The notes under the pieces were generated by a model. That model did no database searches and was not told the origin of the DNA. It saw only the letters and a program-made list of their open reading frames with translations. From the NCBI RefSeq assembly GCF_000226095.1, contig NC_016477.1, forward strand, positions 930,001 through 994,000: a stretch of DNA of 64,000 nt, written 5' to 3'. This document shows, piece after piece, positions 1 through 11,209 of the stretch (its first letter is position 1; every line of letters begins with the position of its first letter). The position numbers were made by a program, and so were the translations under genes. The DNA comes from Thermothelomyces thermophilus ATCC 42464. Lineage: Eukaryota; Ascomycota; Sordariomycetes; Sordariales; Chaetomiaceae.

Positions 1-1400
1 TTTGTCCTGGGGATATCTCGTATCCCAGAAACACCGTTTTCCTGACGTAGAATTCGCTCTTTCCCTTGTTGACTGATAGCTTGTACGCGTGCAGCGCGTC
101 CAGCACTACTTTTACGTGCTTCCGGTGTTCGTCCATCGTCTTAGAGAAGATAAGTATATCGTCAAGATAACATACCGCAAATTTGTCAAGAAAGGGTCAG
201 ATAGCTTGATCAATCAGGGCTTAGAACGTTGCCGGCACGTTCGTAAGTCCAAATGGCATGACGAGGTACTCGTAGTGGCCATAAGGTGTCCTAAAGGCCG
301 TTTTCCACTCGTCGCCTTCTTTGATCCGTATATAGTTATAGGCCGATGGCAAGTCAAGATGCGTAAAATATTAGGCTCCTGCCAACTAATCTCGGAGCCG
401 TAAGATCAGCGGTAACGGGTATCGATTTTTCACGGTCTGTTCGTTGAGTTGCCGATAGTCGACGCATAACCGTAGCTTTCCGTCTTTCTTGGGCACAAAC
501 AGGATTGGGTAGCCTGCTGGCGATGTCGACGGGCGGATATGTCCTCTTCGAAGGTTCTCCTCCAAATATCGCTTAAGTTCTTCGTCCTGTGTCTGGCTCG
601 TGTGGTAAATCTTGAAGAACTTCAGTCATGCTCCTTCCTTGAGCTTGATCTCGTGATCCCATAGGCCGTGTTCTGGTAATCCTTCTAGATACTTCGGTTC
701 GAATGCTGGGTGTCCTTCGTATTCCTTCGGTACTTCCCCAGTCTTGTCTTGTCTCTCGGTTTTCTGGTAGTATGCAAACTTGGTTCCGTCCATGGCGATA
801 CTAGCGATTTCTCCTGTCTCAACCCACTGCTCCCATTGCAGTGCTCCGCATTCGTCAACGGAGAGAACAGCTATCGGCGATTCAGCTCGTTCCTCCTGTC
901 GCAACGTCGGTATCGTTATGCCGCTTCTTCTAGAGTCCGTAGTGGTCTGCCTGCCACTATCCGTCTCTTGCGGTGGATCCGTAGGACATGCCTTTCTCTA
1001 AGCATCGTCCGCTCGCGATCCTTGCGCGCTCCCTATCTCGCTGGTCGAATACGACTCCGTTCGGGGTCGCAGGTGGCCACCATTCTTCCAGCTAATGTCC
1101 GGGTCGTAATCTTCATGCCATGGTAACCCCAATATCATGTCTTTGTCGTTACCTATGTCCACGATGCTAAATACGACTGCTATAGTCTTCCCTGCCACAG
1201 TGATGTCGATCAGTTCGGTCTCCCTATATACCCATTACGTCGGAAATGGCCCTTTGACTATGCCATGCTTCTGCTTCATTCTCTAGGGTATCTGTAGCTA
1301 ATTTACAAGTGTTGGCGAAATCAGATTCATCTCTGCTCCACTGTCTACTAGTGCAAGCATTTCGTGCTGTTTCTACTGTGCTGTTATCTACAGCCGCTTG
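1..1400 (-). pseudogene. Gypsy pol fragment: aspartic protease and N-terminal reverse transcriptase
   Basis: The protease motif DSGAEMNLISPTLV is encoded near 1323-1365, followed by the retropepsin body with a DMILGLPW segment around 1105-1130. The RT begins around 640 with the segments EIKLKEGA and [13 protein letters not shown], then [20 protein letters not shown], and reaches the catalytic YLDD at 158-169. Protease and RT lie in one frame, interrupted by stops (for example near 1235 and 628), so the protein cannot be made intact. In the family this polyprotein processes Gag-Pol and copies the RNA genome into DNA. Integrase and chromodomain parts are not in the window for this copy. Confidence 0.9.
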
Positions 1401-2439
1401 TCTTGCCGCCGTCGTCCAAAGATTGCGGCGATTTCCCATGTTTCTGCCGGGAGGTCTCGGTATAGTGGTCTCTTGCGCCAGTTCCTCCTGTACTGCGCTA
1501 CCACTCGCCGCTGCGCGGGCGTTAATGGTTTCCGGGCCCCTCGAAGGGCCCTGACCCGTTTCCCAGGTCAGTGCTGACCTCTCCGGTTGTTTGGCTAATA
1601 GCGGCTTCGTCGATCGTGCTCATTTCCGTGAGCCATTGAGTGCTTGCGGCTTCCCACCATTAGGTCCGTTCCGCTTTCCGTCGTGCGTGCCATAGCTTCA
1701 TCTGAAGCTCCCGAATTCGCAATTTCTTTTCGTCCGCGTGATAGAGGCAATCGTTGCTCCAGCACGAGTCCCATGTGTCTCGTCCGGTTCCGCAGTGCCT
1801 AGGCCAGGCTCGTCTTGGAACTATCGTGATGCTTTCTAGATCGCGGGCTTCGATCTTCTAGAGCAATTCGGCTGCTCTGTTTCCTGCATCGTAGACCCAT
1901 TCCACAGGGCACAAGCCTCCGTCCCCGTTCTCCTGTCGGGTCGGCTAGTGGTTGTTTTCGAATTTGTCGTGGAAGTGGTATCGGCATTCGTATGCCACAC
2001 ACTGGAACCAGGGCACTTGCGCATGTGCCTCATGTCGAGGGTGCAGTCGTGTGGCGTCGCCCGGGAGGTATTAGAATTCTTTCCCGAATCCTTCCCATTG
2101 TACGTAGACTGTAGGTACTCTAGTGCTGATATAGGAGTGTTTCTTCCAGTAGCTTTCCCACGTACGTTCGTCTTTCCCGCGGTTCGCGCGCATGAACTGG
2201 TATTCGGGGTTCCGTACGTCGTGGCTGAGTTGCTGATCGTCAAAGTGCTCGGCGTAGCTATCGGGCTCATCATATGTCACAGGCTATTCCCCTTTGATGG
2301 TTTCTACGATACGTCGGAGTTCCCTCATTTCGTCCTTCATCTCATCGCTCTGCTAGGCGAGTCGAGTCAAGCGCCCATCCCGTTCGCGCAGTTCCGTGTT
2401 GAGTCGGAAAACTTCGTTACGGTACCATTCGATTTGTTC

Positions 2440-3783
2440 CTAGAGGAATAGAGCATTGGGTCCGGGTCTTTCGATTCCTTGGGTGTCGGTTGTCCACGAT
2501 CCATCCCGCCTCTGCGTGACTGTGAAACCCCACTGCCTCAAGGTTGGGAGAATCGAAATTGGCGGCGTATACTCTCCTGCCATGTCCCATTCGGCAAGAC
2601 CTGTCTCTGGGTCTATAGTGACCAGTTCGGAGTACGGTACTTGTTCGTCTTCACCGTTGCCGTCGTGTCCGAGACTGTCCGTGTCACTGTCCTTGTCTTC
2701 GTAGCTCGTGGCTGCTACTTTGGTGACGTTCTTGGTGGTTTCGTCGATGTCCGCGATTTCTTTTCCAGGGACTGGCTTCCATTCTTTCTTCGGGCTCCGG
2801 CATTCTCGCTTGTAATGCCCTTTCTTTCCGTAGTTATAGCAGGTAACATTGGACTTGTCTTTGGTTGCCTTCTTCTGGTCCTGCTTCTGCGCTGCGTCCA
2901 TATCTATGGCTCTGGGGTGCGTCCCGTACAAGGTACTGACGTACGCTCGCTTTTTCTTGTCGTTGGCCTTAACCGTGGTTCCGTTCATTTGACCTCGTTT
3001 CTGCTGCTCTCGTGCGTAGAGTCGATTATCGATTCTGATGGCCTGTGCGATGTATTCGTCCAGGGTCTCAGGCCGGTCGTACTTGTACAGCTTGTCCTTG
3101 ACCTTTTCCTTCAAGCCGTTGTAGAACAGTTGCATTAACGCCTCGTCGTTAAGCTGAGACTTGAGCATGTCCTGTCTAAACTGTGCGGCGTAGGAGGCTG
3201 CTGACTTGGTCTGTCGAAGATTGGCGAGTCTTTCTTGCGTATAAATCTTCTCGTCTTTATCGCCGAAAACCTTTCGAAGCTCTTCTTCGAAACGGTCGTA
3301 AGATCGGAAGACTGCCTGTGTAAACGCGTCTCGGTCGTCTTCGTCTTCCTTAGTGAGGTAGTCGTTCTACGTAGGCTCGAACCATCTGAGTGCCTTGCCC
3401 TCTAGTCTCGTGGCTACGTAGAGGACTTTGGCTTTGTCGTCCGGAAACTTGTCGTTATTAAGCCGGAAGTAGGATCGGAGGTTTGTCAGGAATCCTGCGA
3501 GATCCTCCTTAGTTCCTCCGTATTTACCAGGTAGTTCGATCTTGATGCGGCTCGCCTTGGCGGTCTCGAGCGCTTCGATTTTAGCGTAGGCCTCGTTGAC
3601 CAACTTCTGCGAGTACTTTTCGCGATTCTCAAGTTCCTTGATTCGAGCTTGAGCAGCCTTGTCTCTCTGGTCCAACTCCTGGATCCGCTGCTGGAGTTGA
3701 CCAAGCTGAGTGAGCAGCTGTTCGGCCGTGACGTCGGTAGCCATGTCGATGTCGAGGTCGAAGTCTCCTCTGTTCTGAACCAT
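2440..3783 (-). pseudogene. Gypsy gag with RIP nonsense mutation and damaged zinc knuckle
   Basis: The start codon is at 3783, 28 bases inside the LTR. An N-terminal coiled-coil (about residues 15-75) is followed by the retrotransposon gag core ending in RWFEP, then a CCHC-type knuckle near 2800-2845. A TAG at 3367-3369 sits where the family has Trp (EPT-stop-NDYL), and on the plus strand it is CCA changed to CTA. The knuckle reads CYNYGKKGHYKREC, so the second Cys of the CX2CX4HX4C pattern is Tyr. A further TAG at 2440-2442 ends the frame, and coding-like sequence continues beyond it to about 2070. Gag would form the cytoplasmic particle. Confidence 0.88.
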
Positions 3784-3810
3784 GACAGAACAAAGGGAGT
3801 GGTAACAACG

Positions 3811-4262
3811 TGTGACGAACCCAACTCAGACTTCTTCTGAAAGGGTCCAGACGGAGGTGGGTGAAGCGGGACAAGCAGGCAGGTCGTCTAAGGGATTCGG
3901 TAAAGCCAAAGGGTTTACAACAACACTTAGAGTTGTCTCTCACAGTAATCAGCAATGCTTGGTATAAGTACTGTGATTGTGATTGTTACCACTGGTGAAC
4001 TCCCAGAGTCCACCATAACGAGTGACTATTTACATGTATATATACTCTTCCTGATCGCTTATGGCCTTCTTCGATCCTGTCTTTGGATCGCCTTTGGTAG
4101 CTAGCTATCCTCCGCTATCTTTCCCCTTTTGGCAATTGTTCGCTCGTGGTAGCCTGCGCTCCCTAGCGATCCGTGTCAGCCTCGCTTCGTGCCCTTCTTG
4201 ATTGGTGGCTCATTCGGCCTGCTACACCCCACCGGGTCGCGGTTTATGGTTGGCTTGTGACA
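3811..4262 (-). repeat. 5' LTR of Gypsy copy A (452 bp)
   Basis: On the element strand the LTR begins TGTCACAAGCC and ends GGGTTCGTCACA, giving TG...CA ends. It is collinear with the two 453-bp LTRs of copy B (14275-14727 and 21432-21884) but keeps C and G at most sites where they have T or A. Gag starts 28 bases downstream. Confidence 0.92.
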
Positions 4263-4289
4263 CTTGCGATTAATAACCGTAACTCGACG

Positions 4290-4990
4290 GTGACTAGGAT
4301 AAGCGTGAGCTATCTCCTTTATAGTTATAATATAAGCCTGATATAGTTTACCGACCTACTAGACGCTCCTACCTCAACCTTATAAGGAAGAGCTACCAAT
4401 TTCTTACATTACCTAAGAGAAGGTATAGAATAGACCTAGGCCGCTATCGTATATACGTAGTAGCGCTAGCAAGAAAATGCTAATCGCTCTCAATACCTAG
4501 CTAAGAGGTTCAAGGTAGGGGATAAAGTATAGCTGTCCTTACGTAATATTAAGACTAACCGCCCTAGCTATAAACTTAATTAGGTTAACGCTAAGTACAA
4601 AGTGATTATAGTACCGACGCTACTAATAGTAACTCTAAATGTTCCCTATAGCCTCTACCCTACCTTCTATATTAACCTTGTTAAATGTACCGTGTCCGAC
4701 CTACTACCTTCGCAACGTATATCAGATTTCTAACCGGACCTAGTATTAGAACTCTCCTAAGAAGGACTACTATAAGAGGAATACAAAGTAGAAGCGATCC
4801 TTATAGCTAGGAACGCAAGGGGAAGAGGAAATCGACGTAATATACTAGTAAAATAGAAGGGATATAACACCCTAACTTAGGAACCGTTAGAAAATCTAGA
4901 AAATACTAAGGCGCTTAACGTGTTTAAATAGGAGTAAGGAGACATATATTACTATAATGGACCAATTACGAATAGGAGGCAGGGGAGAGT
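4290..4990 (+). pseudogene. Gypsy integrase C-terminus with chromodomain, RIPed remnant
   Basis: One plus-strand frame gives the post-integrase segment FKVGDKV-LSLRNIKTNRPS, then the hydrophobic YPTFYINLVK stretch, then a chromodomain with EEYKVEAIL, LVK-KGYN and T-EPLENLENTKALNVF (dashes are TAG). In chromoviruses the gaps are Trp (VKWKGY, TWEP), so both are TGG to TAG, as RIP makes them. A chromodomain directs integration to methylated-histone chromatin. The remnant begins abruptly about 30 bases from the LTR of copy A and is a different family from it, because copy B's own C-terminus (minus strand, 15766-15999) has another sequence. Upstream integrase is absent. Confidence 0.85.
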
Positions 4991-6182
4991 ATAAAAGCAA
5001 ACAATGTAAATTTTTCGCGCGATCGACAGGCAAGGAAGAGCGGCAGGCACGGGAATAGCTAAAGTCGATCGGCACGGGTGCGGGGCGTATAGAGGCGCTT
5101 AAGCGGGCGTAGGAGGTAGGCGATAGGGTGCCTAGGACGTAGGCGACAAGGGTAGCATTAGTGTCGACTAAAGTCGACATGTTCTCGTTTGTATACTATA
5201 TCTAGTGTAGTATACTTTCGTTCTATGCTATAGCGTGGTGTATAAGCTACTTAGTAGCTTATAGGGTAGGGTTAGGGCTGGCAGCGGGCTAGACGATGTT
5301 GCTATAGTAGGTAGGGGTATTAGGGGCAGTAGTAGTAGCAACTAGGGCGAAGTCGTTACTAGAATAACGAGAACTTACAGCCTAGGCAGGGGCAAAGGTA
5401 GCCTATCTAGGCGAGCGGTTAGACTAGGCGGCCTTAAAGAGTATAGAGAACGAATGTACTAGTATAGAGAACTTAGGTGTTAGGATAGTGTAATAGGTGC
5501 TCTAGTTAGTAGTCTTATAGCAGGTAGGGGAGGCAAAGGTAGTGCCGGCATTATAATAACCTACGATTTTCTTAATGCCTATACGTAGGTAGGGGTTATT
5601 AGCCTAGAGCTATGGATCCTAAACGTAGCTCCTATAGTTCTTATAGCACATTATATAGGAAGTGCCCTAACCCTAGATATATTCAACCTTATTACCTCTA
5701 AGAAGTCAGTTAACATACGGTAGGTAGTACTACTACTTCTTAGACTATAGTTTAAATTCCTTATTAAAGGAGTTACCCTTAATAGCATACCTACTAAAGG
5801 AAAGGTTAGCATTCTTACACTATAAAATAAAGAGTCAATCTATACCCTATATATATATATAATAGCTAAAAATCAATATAGGTAGAGAAAACTTATATAA
5901 TACTCTTTATTCTTATTATTACTAGGGTAGTAATTACTACTATTACTACTAAGTAAACTAGTAACTATCAATATACTAGACAGATACTAATTAAAAAAAA
6001 AACTTTAAAAGTATAACAGGGGTATAGGCAACAAGTATAATTATAAGAGGCAGGGGTAGTTAGAGGGTACAGAGGAGGAAGAGAGTTAGTTATAGAAGAA
6101 AGAATCGGGAGTAGGAGGAAAGAGGAGGGGGTATTTATAGGCGTTAGGAGGAAGGTAGTAAGGGAGCACGTATAACCTAGGC
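4991..6182. other. AT-rich RIPed stretch, no assignable gene
   Basis: No recognisable domain. The plus frame that continues from the chromodomain is interrupted only by TAG and TAA and includes one hydrophobic stretch near 5190-5290. Because TGA is depleted throughout the block, this alone is not evidence for a gene. The sequence just past 4990 (GATCGACAGG and following) is richer in GC and could be an LTR remnant. Confidence 0.5.
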
Positions 6183-6700
6183 AAATTGCTTATTACGTGC
6201 GTAACTCACTACCACGCACGCGGGGCGCGTTATTCTGATAACAAAGGGAAGGAGCTTAGCTTTCATCCGAACTCGAACAGCTACCTGTTCGCGCTCGACA
6301 CGCCATTATACGTACAGGTCACATTGTCAAAGCGACAAAGAAAGGAAGGCATAGGACCCGCTCACGGGACCGACACGGGGGCGGGACGCGGGATAGGTCG
6401 GCCCGGCAACCGCGAAAAGAGAAGGGGGGGGGTATATTATAGGCCCGGGCTATACCTAGGCTAGATAATACCTAGGCTTTACCCGGGCACTGGAATAGAC
6501 CTACCTTGCCCTACTCCTATATGCCCTATAGGTCTGTAGAGCGTTCGTTGCTCGTTTATAACTCGTCCGGTAGATACGCGGCTAGGGCCTGGTTAGCGCC
6601 CGACCCGGAGCCTAACCAGGCCCTACCTAGATCATATATATATATATTGGTTAAAGGGCACTCCTCCGTACGACTCTTGTATTTTTCCTCTTTTTCCTCC
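6183..6700. other. GC-rich islet with a 14-bp inverted repeat inside the RIP block
   Basis: Composition returns to near-genomic GC for about 500 bases and RIP marks are few. A perfect 14-bp inverted repeat (TAGGGCCTGGTTAG at 6583-6596, complement at 6612-6625) encloses a 15-base loop. A direct repeat TACCTAGGCT occurs twice near 6453-6478, flanked by GCCCGGG words. The two short open frames here have no recognisable product. The islet could be an LTR fragment or unique DNA trapped between elements. Confidence 0.55.
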
Positions 6701-6899
6701 CTAAGGTAGTTAAATAGAATATTATATGCTTATCTATAGTTGCTATAAGGCTAGTATATTATATATTTATACTAATGGCTATAGAGGAAAGAGGAATTTA
6801 GTAAAGATTTTGGTAGTTATAAAGTTATCTCTTTCTTAGATCTCTTTTCTAGGTATAACTAAGTTAGCCTTAACAAAAGGAGCTAGGATCTTATTACCT

Positions 6900-9585
6900 T
6901 TTAAATACCTATTAGCCTTTTCTAGATATATATCCTCCCTATAGGTAGAATAAACTCTATTATCTAGTTTTAATAAGCGATGACCTGGATCTTCTAGAAC
7001 CTAATTCTAGATATCTACTATATTTACCTAGATAATATCTATATAAAGGGGCTATAGTCTGACTATAATAAGGAAGAAGTTGCCCCTAGGTTACAGAAGT
7101 TCGTAATTAAATATCTCTAAAACGTTAATATAGTTCTCTTAAACGCTAAACTTACCAGAGCTACTATTATAGCTAGGAAATCCTAGTAGTGCTACCTATA
7201 AGCAGTGTTACTTAGCTATCTCTATATACCTAAAGGGCAATTACCTAATAATATCAAAGTTACGAAAATCCTTAAGTAGACTTCCTATTCGGATTTAAAG
7301 GATATTTATACCTTCCTAGGAATCGTTAGCTACTACTAGATCTGGATAGAGCACTTTACTACAATTACTTGGCTATTATATAACCTAATAAGGAAGAATA
7401 CCTATTAGAAATAGGGCCTTACTTAATAATAGGCTATAAAGGAACTCTAAACTCGAATAACTACTACCTTAGTCTTTATACCGCTTATTTTCGATGACCC
7501 TAGGTATAGTTAGATATACCTAATGACCGATATAAGTCTTTTTGGATAGGGAAGAGTTATCGAATAAGTCGGCCCTAATAAGAAAAGGTACCTATGCCGG
7601 TTTAAGAGTAGGATATAGTCTAAGGTAGAGAAGTAGTACGATCCTACTAAATAGGAGCTCTATAGACTACTTTTTCTATTAAAACGTTTCTAATGGTACC
7701 TCTTTAGCGTTCACTTTATCGTAGAGATAGACGCTCTTATCCTAGTTTACTAGTTAAATGGCGTGGCTAGTAATATACCTAGAGCCTTAATAATATAGTA
7801 GATCGTATAGATTCGGCTATTTGACTTTAAGGTTAAGTATATTCTAGGTTCCAAAAATGCTATTATTAATAGACTTTCGCGGAAGCCTCCTAGTCTGTCC
7901 AACCAAATAAAGAAAGCAAACGAAGAGGATATTGATAATTAGGTTAATATATAAATCCATACTAACCGTATTAACGATCCTTCTAAACCTATAGACCTAA
8001 ACCTTAAAGAAGGATACTTTAAATACTTTAAAGCTATCGTATGGTATTTAGCCACTTTAGAAAAACCTATAACTATCTAACTATACTAGTAGTAACGTCT
8101 ATTTAAGAAGGAAGTACTTAAATATTTAATAGATAAGGGCTATTTATTCCTTTAGCTAGTAAATAATACCTAGAATCTTTACTATATAGTAGACACCTTA
8201 GAGGAAAGGTAACGAATTTTCTAGGCTTGCTATGATAAGATAGGCTATAAAGATAAAAAAGCTACTTACTAGAGGGTTACTAACTACTATTACTAGAAGG
8301 GAATATATATTAATGTAGTAGAATAGATTTATACCTACCTAGAGTACTAGGTATAAGATGCTAAAAGATTTAAGGAGGTATATTTACATTTAGAACCTTC
8401 TCTAATCCTATTTACAAAATGGCACTTAGATATCTAGTTTATACCCTCTAATTAGAAGGGGAAGCCTTGTTTCCTCTTCGAGGCATGTAACGATCTCTTA
8501 GGATTTATAGAAGCCAAAGTCCTACCTAATAAGTTAGCTAGAGTAGTAAAGAACTTTATTAACCGTAACATTCTCCTTCGTTAAGGACTTCTAATAGTTA
8601 TAGTTATTAATAGGGGATCTAAATTTAAAGGGGAAGTAAAAGCTATCCTAGAGGAACTGGAGGTAAAACGTATTATCATTTCTCCTTATAACTCTAAGGC
8701 TAATAGTATTAGTAAGGCTAGGTATATACCTATTATAGTTATCCTAGTAAAGATAAGTATAAGGACTAGAAAGAACTAGTAATAGCTTTTTCCTTACGTC
8801 CTATATATTAATTGTACTATCGTTCGAAATAGCTACGATCGCTTACCCTTTAACCTTATCTATAACTATAACCCTATTAGCCTGATCGAAAACGATGTCC
8901 CTACCTAGCAAATTCTTTACTAGGACTCTATAGCTATCTAATTAGACAGAGAAAATTAAGCGGAAGCCTATCTACGATTATTAAAACTCTATACTAAAGT
9001 GTTACTTAATATGGAATTTAATCTAGAAGTCGCTATTAAAAAGGTTACTAAAGCTAGACAAAAAATGGCTAAATAGCAAAATAAAGCCTACTACTATAAA
9101 TTTAGAGCTAAGAATGCCTAAGTCAAGGTAGGTAATCTTATTCTAATTTACGATAACATTTGGCAGATTAATATAAGCTTATCTTGAAAACTCTAATATT
9201 AGTAGTATAGCCTATACTAGGTCTAGGAAGTTAGGAATAAGGATACCTACTACCTAGAGACTCTTAATAGTATAACTATATAAATACTATATTCCATAAA
9301 CTACATTAAGAAGTTTTTTAAGTAGGATAGAGTTTAGCTTAAAGCCGACAGATCTAACAGTTTTCTAGGCAAGTAGAACCCCTAGAACTAGGAAGTAGGT
9401 TCTTTGCTATTAGAAGCGCTTAAAGAAGTAGTAATGGAAGAGGAAGCTGCTAGACGAACTAGGTAACTATAATTAAGTAACTAACTTACTAGATCTAAAG
9501 CCTAAGAGTAACGATAGTAACGGCAAGAGCTTATAGTTAAACTAACTAGAGGGAAACTACCTAGATTTTAACCTTTAAACCGTTA
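6900..9585 (+). pseudogene. Second Ty3/Gypsy pol (RT, RNase H, integrase), heavily RIPed
   Basis: A single plus frame, read through TAG/TAA as lost Gln or Trp, gives in order: RT with YLDN at 7025-7036 (family YLDD), the RT thumb and connection, RNase H beginning near 7490 (FDDPRYSQIYLMTDISLFGQG), the H2C2-like linker, the integrase core with LDIQFIPSNQKGKP, then VINRGSKF and SPYNSKANSISKA, and a C-terminal segment ending near 9585. The second integrase aspartate (family TDRGxxF or VDNGxxF) is Asn here, a GAT to AAT change. The orientation is opposite to copies A and B and the sequence is not the same family. No LTRs could be delimited. Confidence 0.85.
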
Positions 9586-11209
9586 ATAGAAGTACAAGTT
9601 AACCCTATTCAATTTTATTTCTATTTACTCTTTACTACCTAAACCCCTAATTACCCCTTTTCTATACCGCCTTTACCCTTTTTCCTTAAATCCCTAATTC
9701 TCTACCTATAATCGCCGTTTACCTTATTTATAAGCTACCTATTAATCCCTAACTATACTATCTAAATCCGTTAAAATTAGAGAGCTCTTTTTCCACGTTA
9801 CTAGCCAGACATTCTTTAACTAGCTATTAAGGTTAAATTTAGCCTAACCTATAAGCCGAAGGTTAGGATCTTAGGAGCTATTATTAACTATATCTTCCTA
9901 TAAGCACTTTTTATTACTCTAGTAGTAGTTTCTATATTATCCATCCAAGACAAGACCTATTAAAACGTAGCTATAGAATAGCTATATAATATAGATAATG
10001 ATAGGCTTCTTATTCCTTAGAGGGATAACCTTAATTATTAACCTTTGGTAGGACTATTTATAGACCTAGTATAGTGCCGGATTCCTATATCCCTAATTAG
10101 CTCTTCCTCTAACTAGAGGGAGGAAGTTATTCTTATATATCCCTAAACACCTAGATAAATAAACTAAGAACTTAGGCCTAGTAGGTAACTATAGTATAAA
10201 TCTACTAACTAAATAGACTACTATTATTAATTTCCGTAAAAACCGGGTATAACCGCTTTACTAGAGCTCCCTTATAGGTATAGAAGAATTCTATATAGGT
10301 AGGAGTAAGTCTTAGGATTCTAAATATCTACTTTAAAGTATTAGGATTAGGGTTTAGCTCTTAACAAATATATAGGATTACCTATATCTTAAGGTACTTA
10401 ATAAAGAAGAATCTATAGTATAAAAGAAACAATTTATACTAGTACTATATCGAGACTACCTCTAGATAATCTAAAGGCATTAGGGGATCTTCTAGGTAAG
10501 CTACCCTTACTACCTATACGAACTTAGGAAGCGCTAGGAACTGATTATCCTAGGTAGTTATCAAATCTACTAGCTAGTTAGTTATTAAAGAAAGTATAGG
10601 CTTAGTATCTTTATTAATTTCTATATCTTCCTAGATAGAGGATTTATATCTCTAGCGCTTAACTCTTTCGGTAGATATAGTAATCGAACTTATTTATAGG
10701 AGCTTATAATAAGTTCGAAGGGGAAGTAATATAGGAAGAAGTAATGCTAGCCGTCTAAGTAAAGGAAGACAATTATAAATAAGAGTTAGTTAGAAAGGTA
10801 GAAAAGTAGGAAGAAGTTTAAAGAGAAATAGGGGATACTTATCTTTTAAACGATTTAATAGTTAAGGTACTAAAACTATTAGACTTCTATTAGAAGAAGG
10901 TATACCTAAGCTAAAATAACCTATTATATAATAGATTATACTCCTTTATTACTATTAGATAAAATATAAGTTAAGGTTATTCCTTAGGGTTATAATAAAG
11001 AATAACCTAATTATATAAGGGCTAATATAGTTATCTATCGGATAGTACTAGAACTAGTAAATATAGCCTAGAATAGCTGGATAAGGAAGGTATCTAAGAG
11101 AAACTAGAAGGTCTATAAATACCCCTAACTTAACCCTCCTCCTCTCTCTCTTTTCTATAACTAATAACTATAAACTATAAATTACTAACTTATAAAAACG
11201 TTAAACAAA
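9586..11209. other. AT-rich RIPed stretch between pol remnant and unknown ORF
   Basis: No family recognised. It lies in the same reading frame as both neighbours (6900-9585 and 11210-13129) but has no motif I can name. It may hold the end of one element and the leader of the next. The last bases before 11210 (AAAACGTTAAACAAA) look like a leader before the ATG. Confidence 0.4.

Larger units (their letters stand above)
1..4262 (-). mobile_element. Ty3/Gypsy retrotransposon copy A, 5' part, truncated by window edge
   Basis: Read on the minus strand the order is LTR (3811-4262), gag (start codon at 3783), aspartic protease (DSGAE motif near 1350) and the start of reverse transcriptase (YLDD at 158-169). 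Position 1 aligns with about position 17622 of the full copy B in this window (constant offset of about 17621), so roughly 3.3 kb of RT, RNase H, integrase and 3' LTR lies beyond the left edge. Base composition is nearly normal, but several stops and codon changes fit CpA-to-TpA RIP, so the copy is lightly RIPed and inactive. Family assignment rests on motif order and the match to copy B. Confidence 0.93.

Noticed and set aside
3784-3810. tRNA primer-binding site of the Gypsy element
   Set aside because: The bases next to the LTR (TTGTTACCACTCCC on the element strand) do not match a tRNA 3' end that I can name, so no site is called.
4991-6180. Continuous plus frame interrupted only by TAG/TAA as a RIPed gene
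   Set aside because: TGA is depleted throughout the RIP block, so absence of TGA alone is not evidence, and no start, stop or motif supports it.
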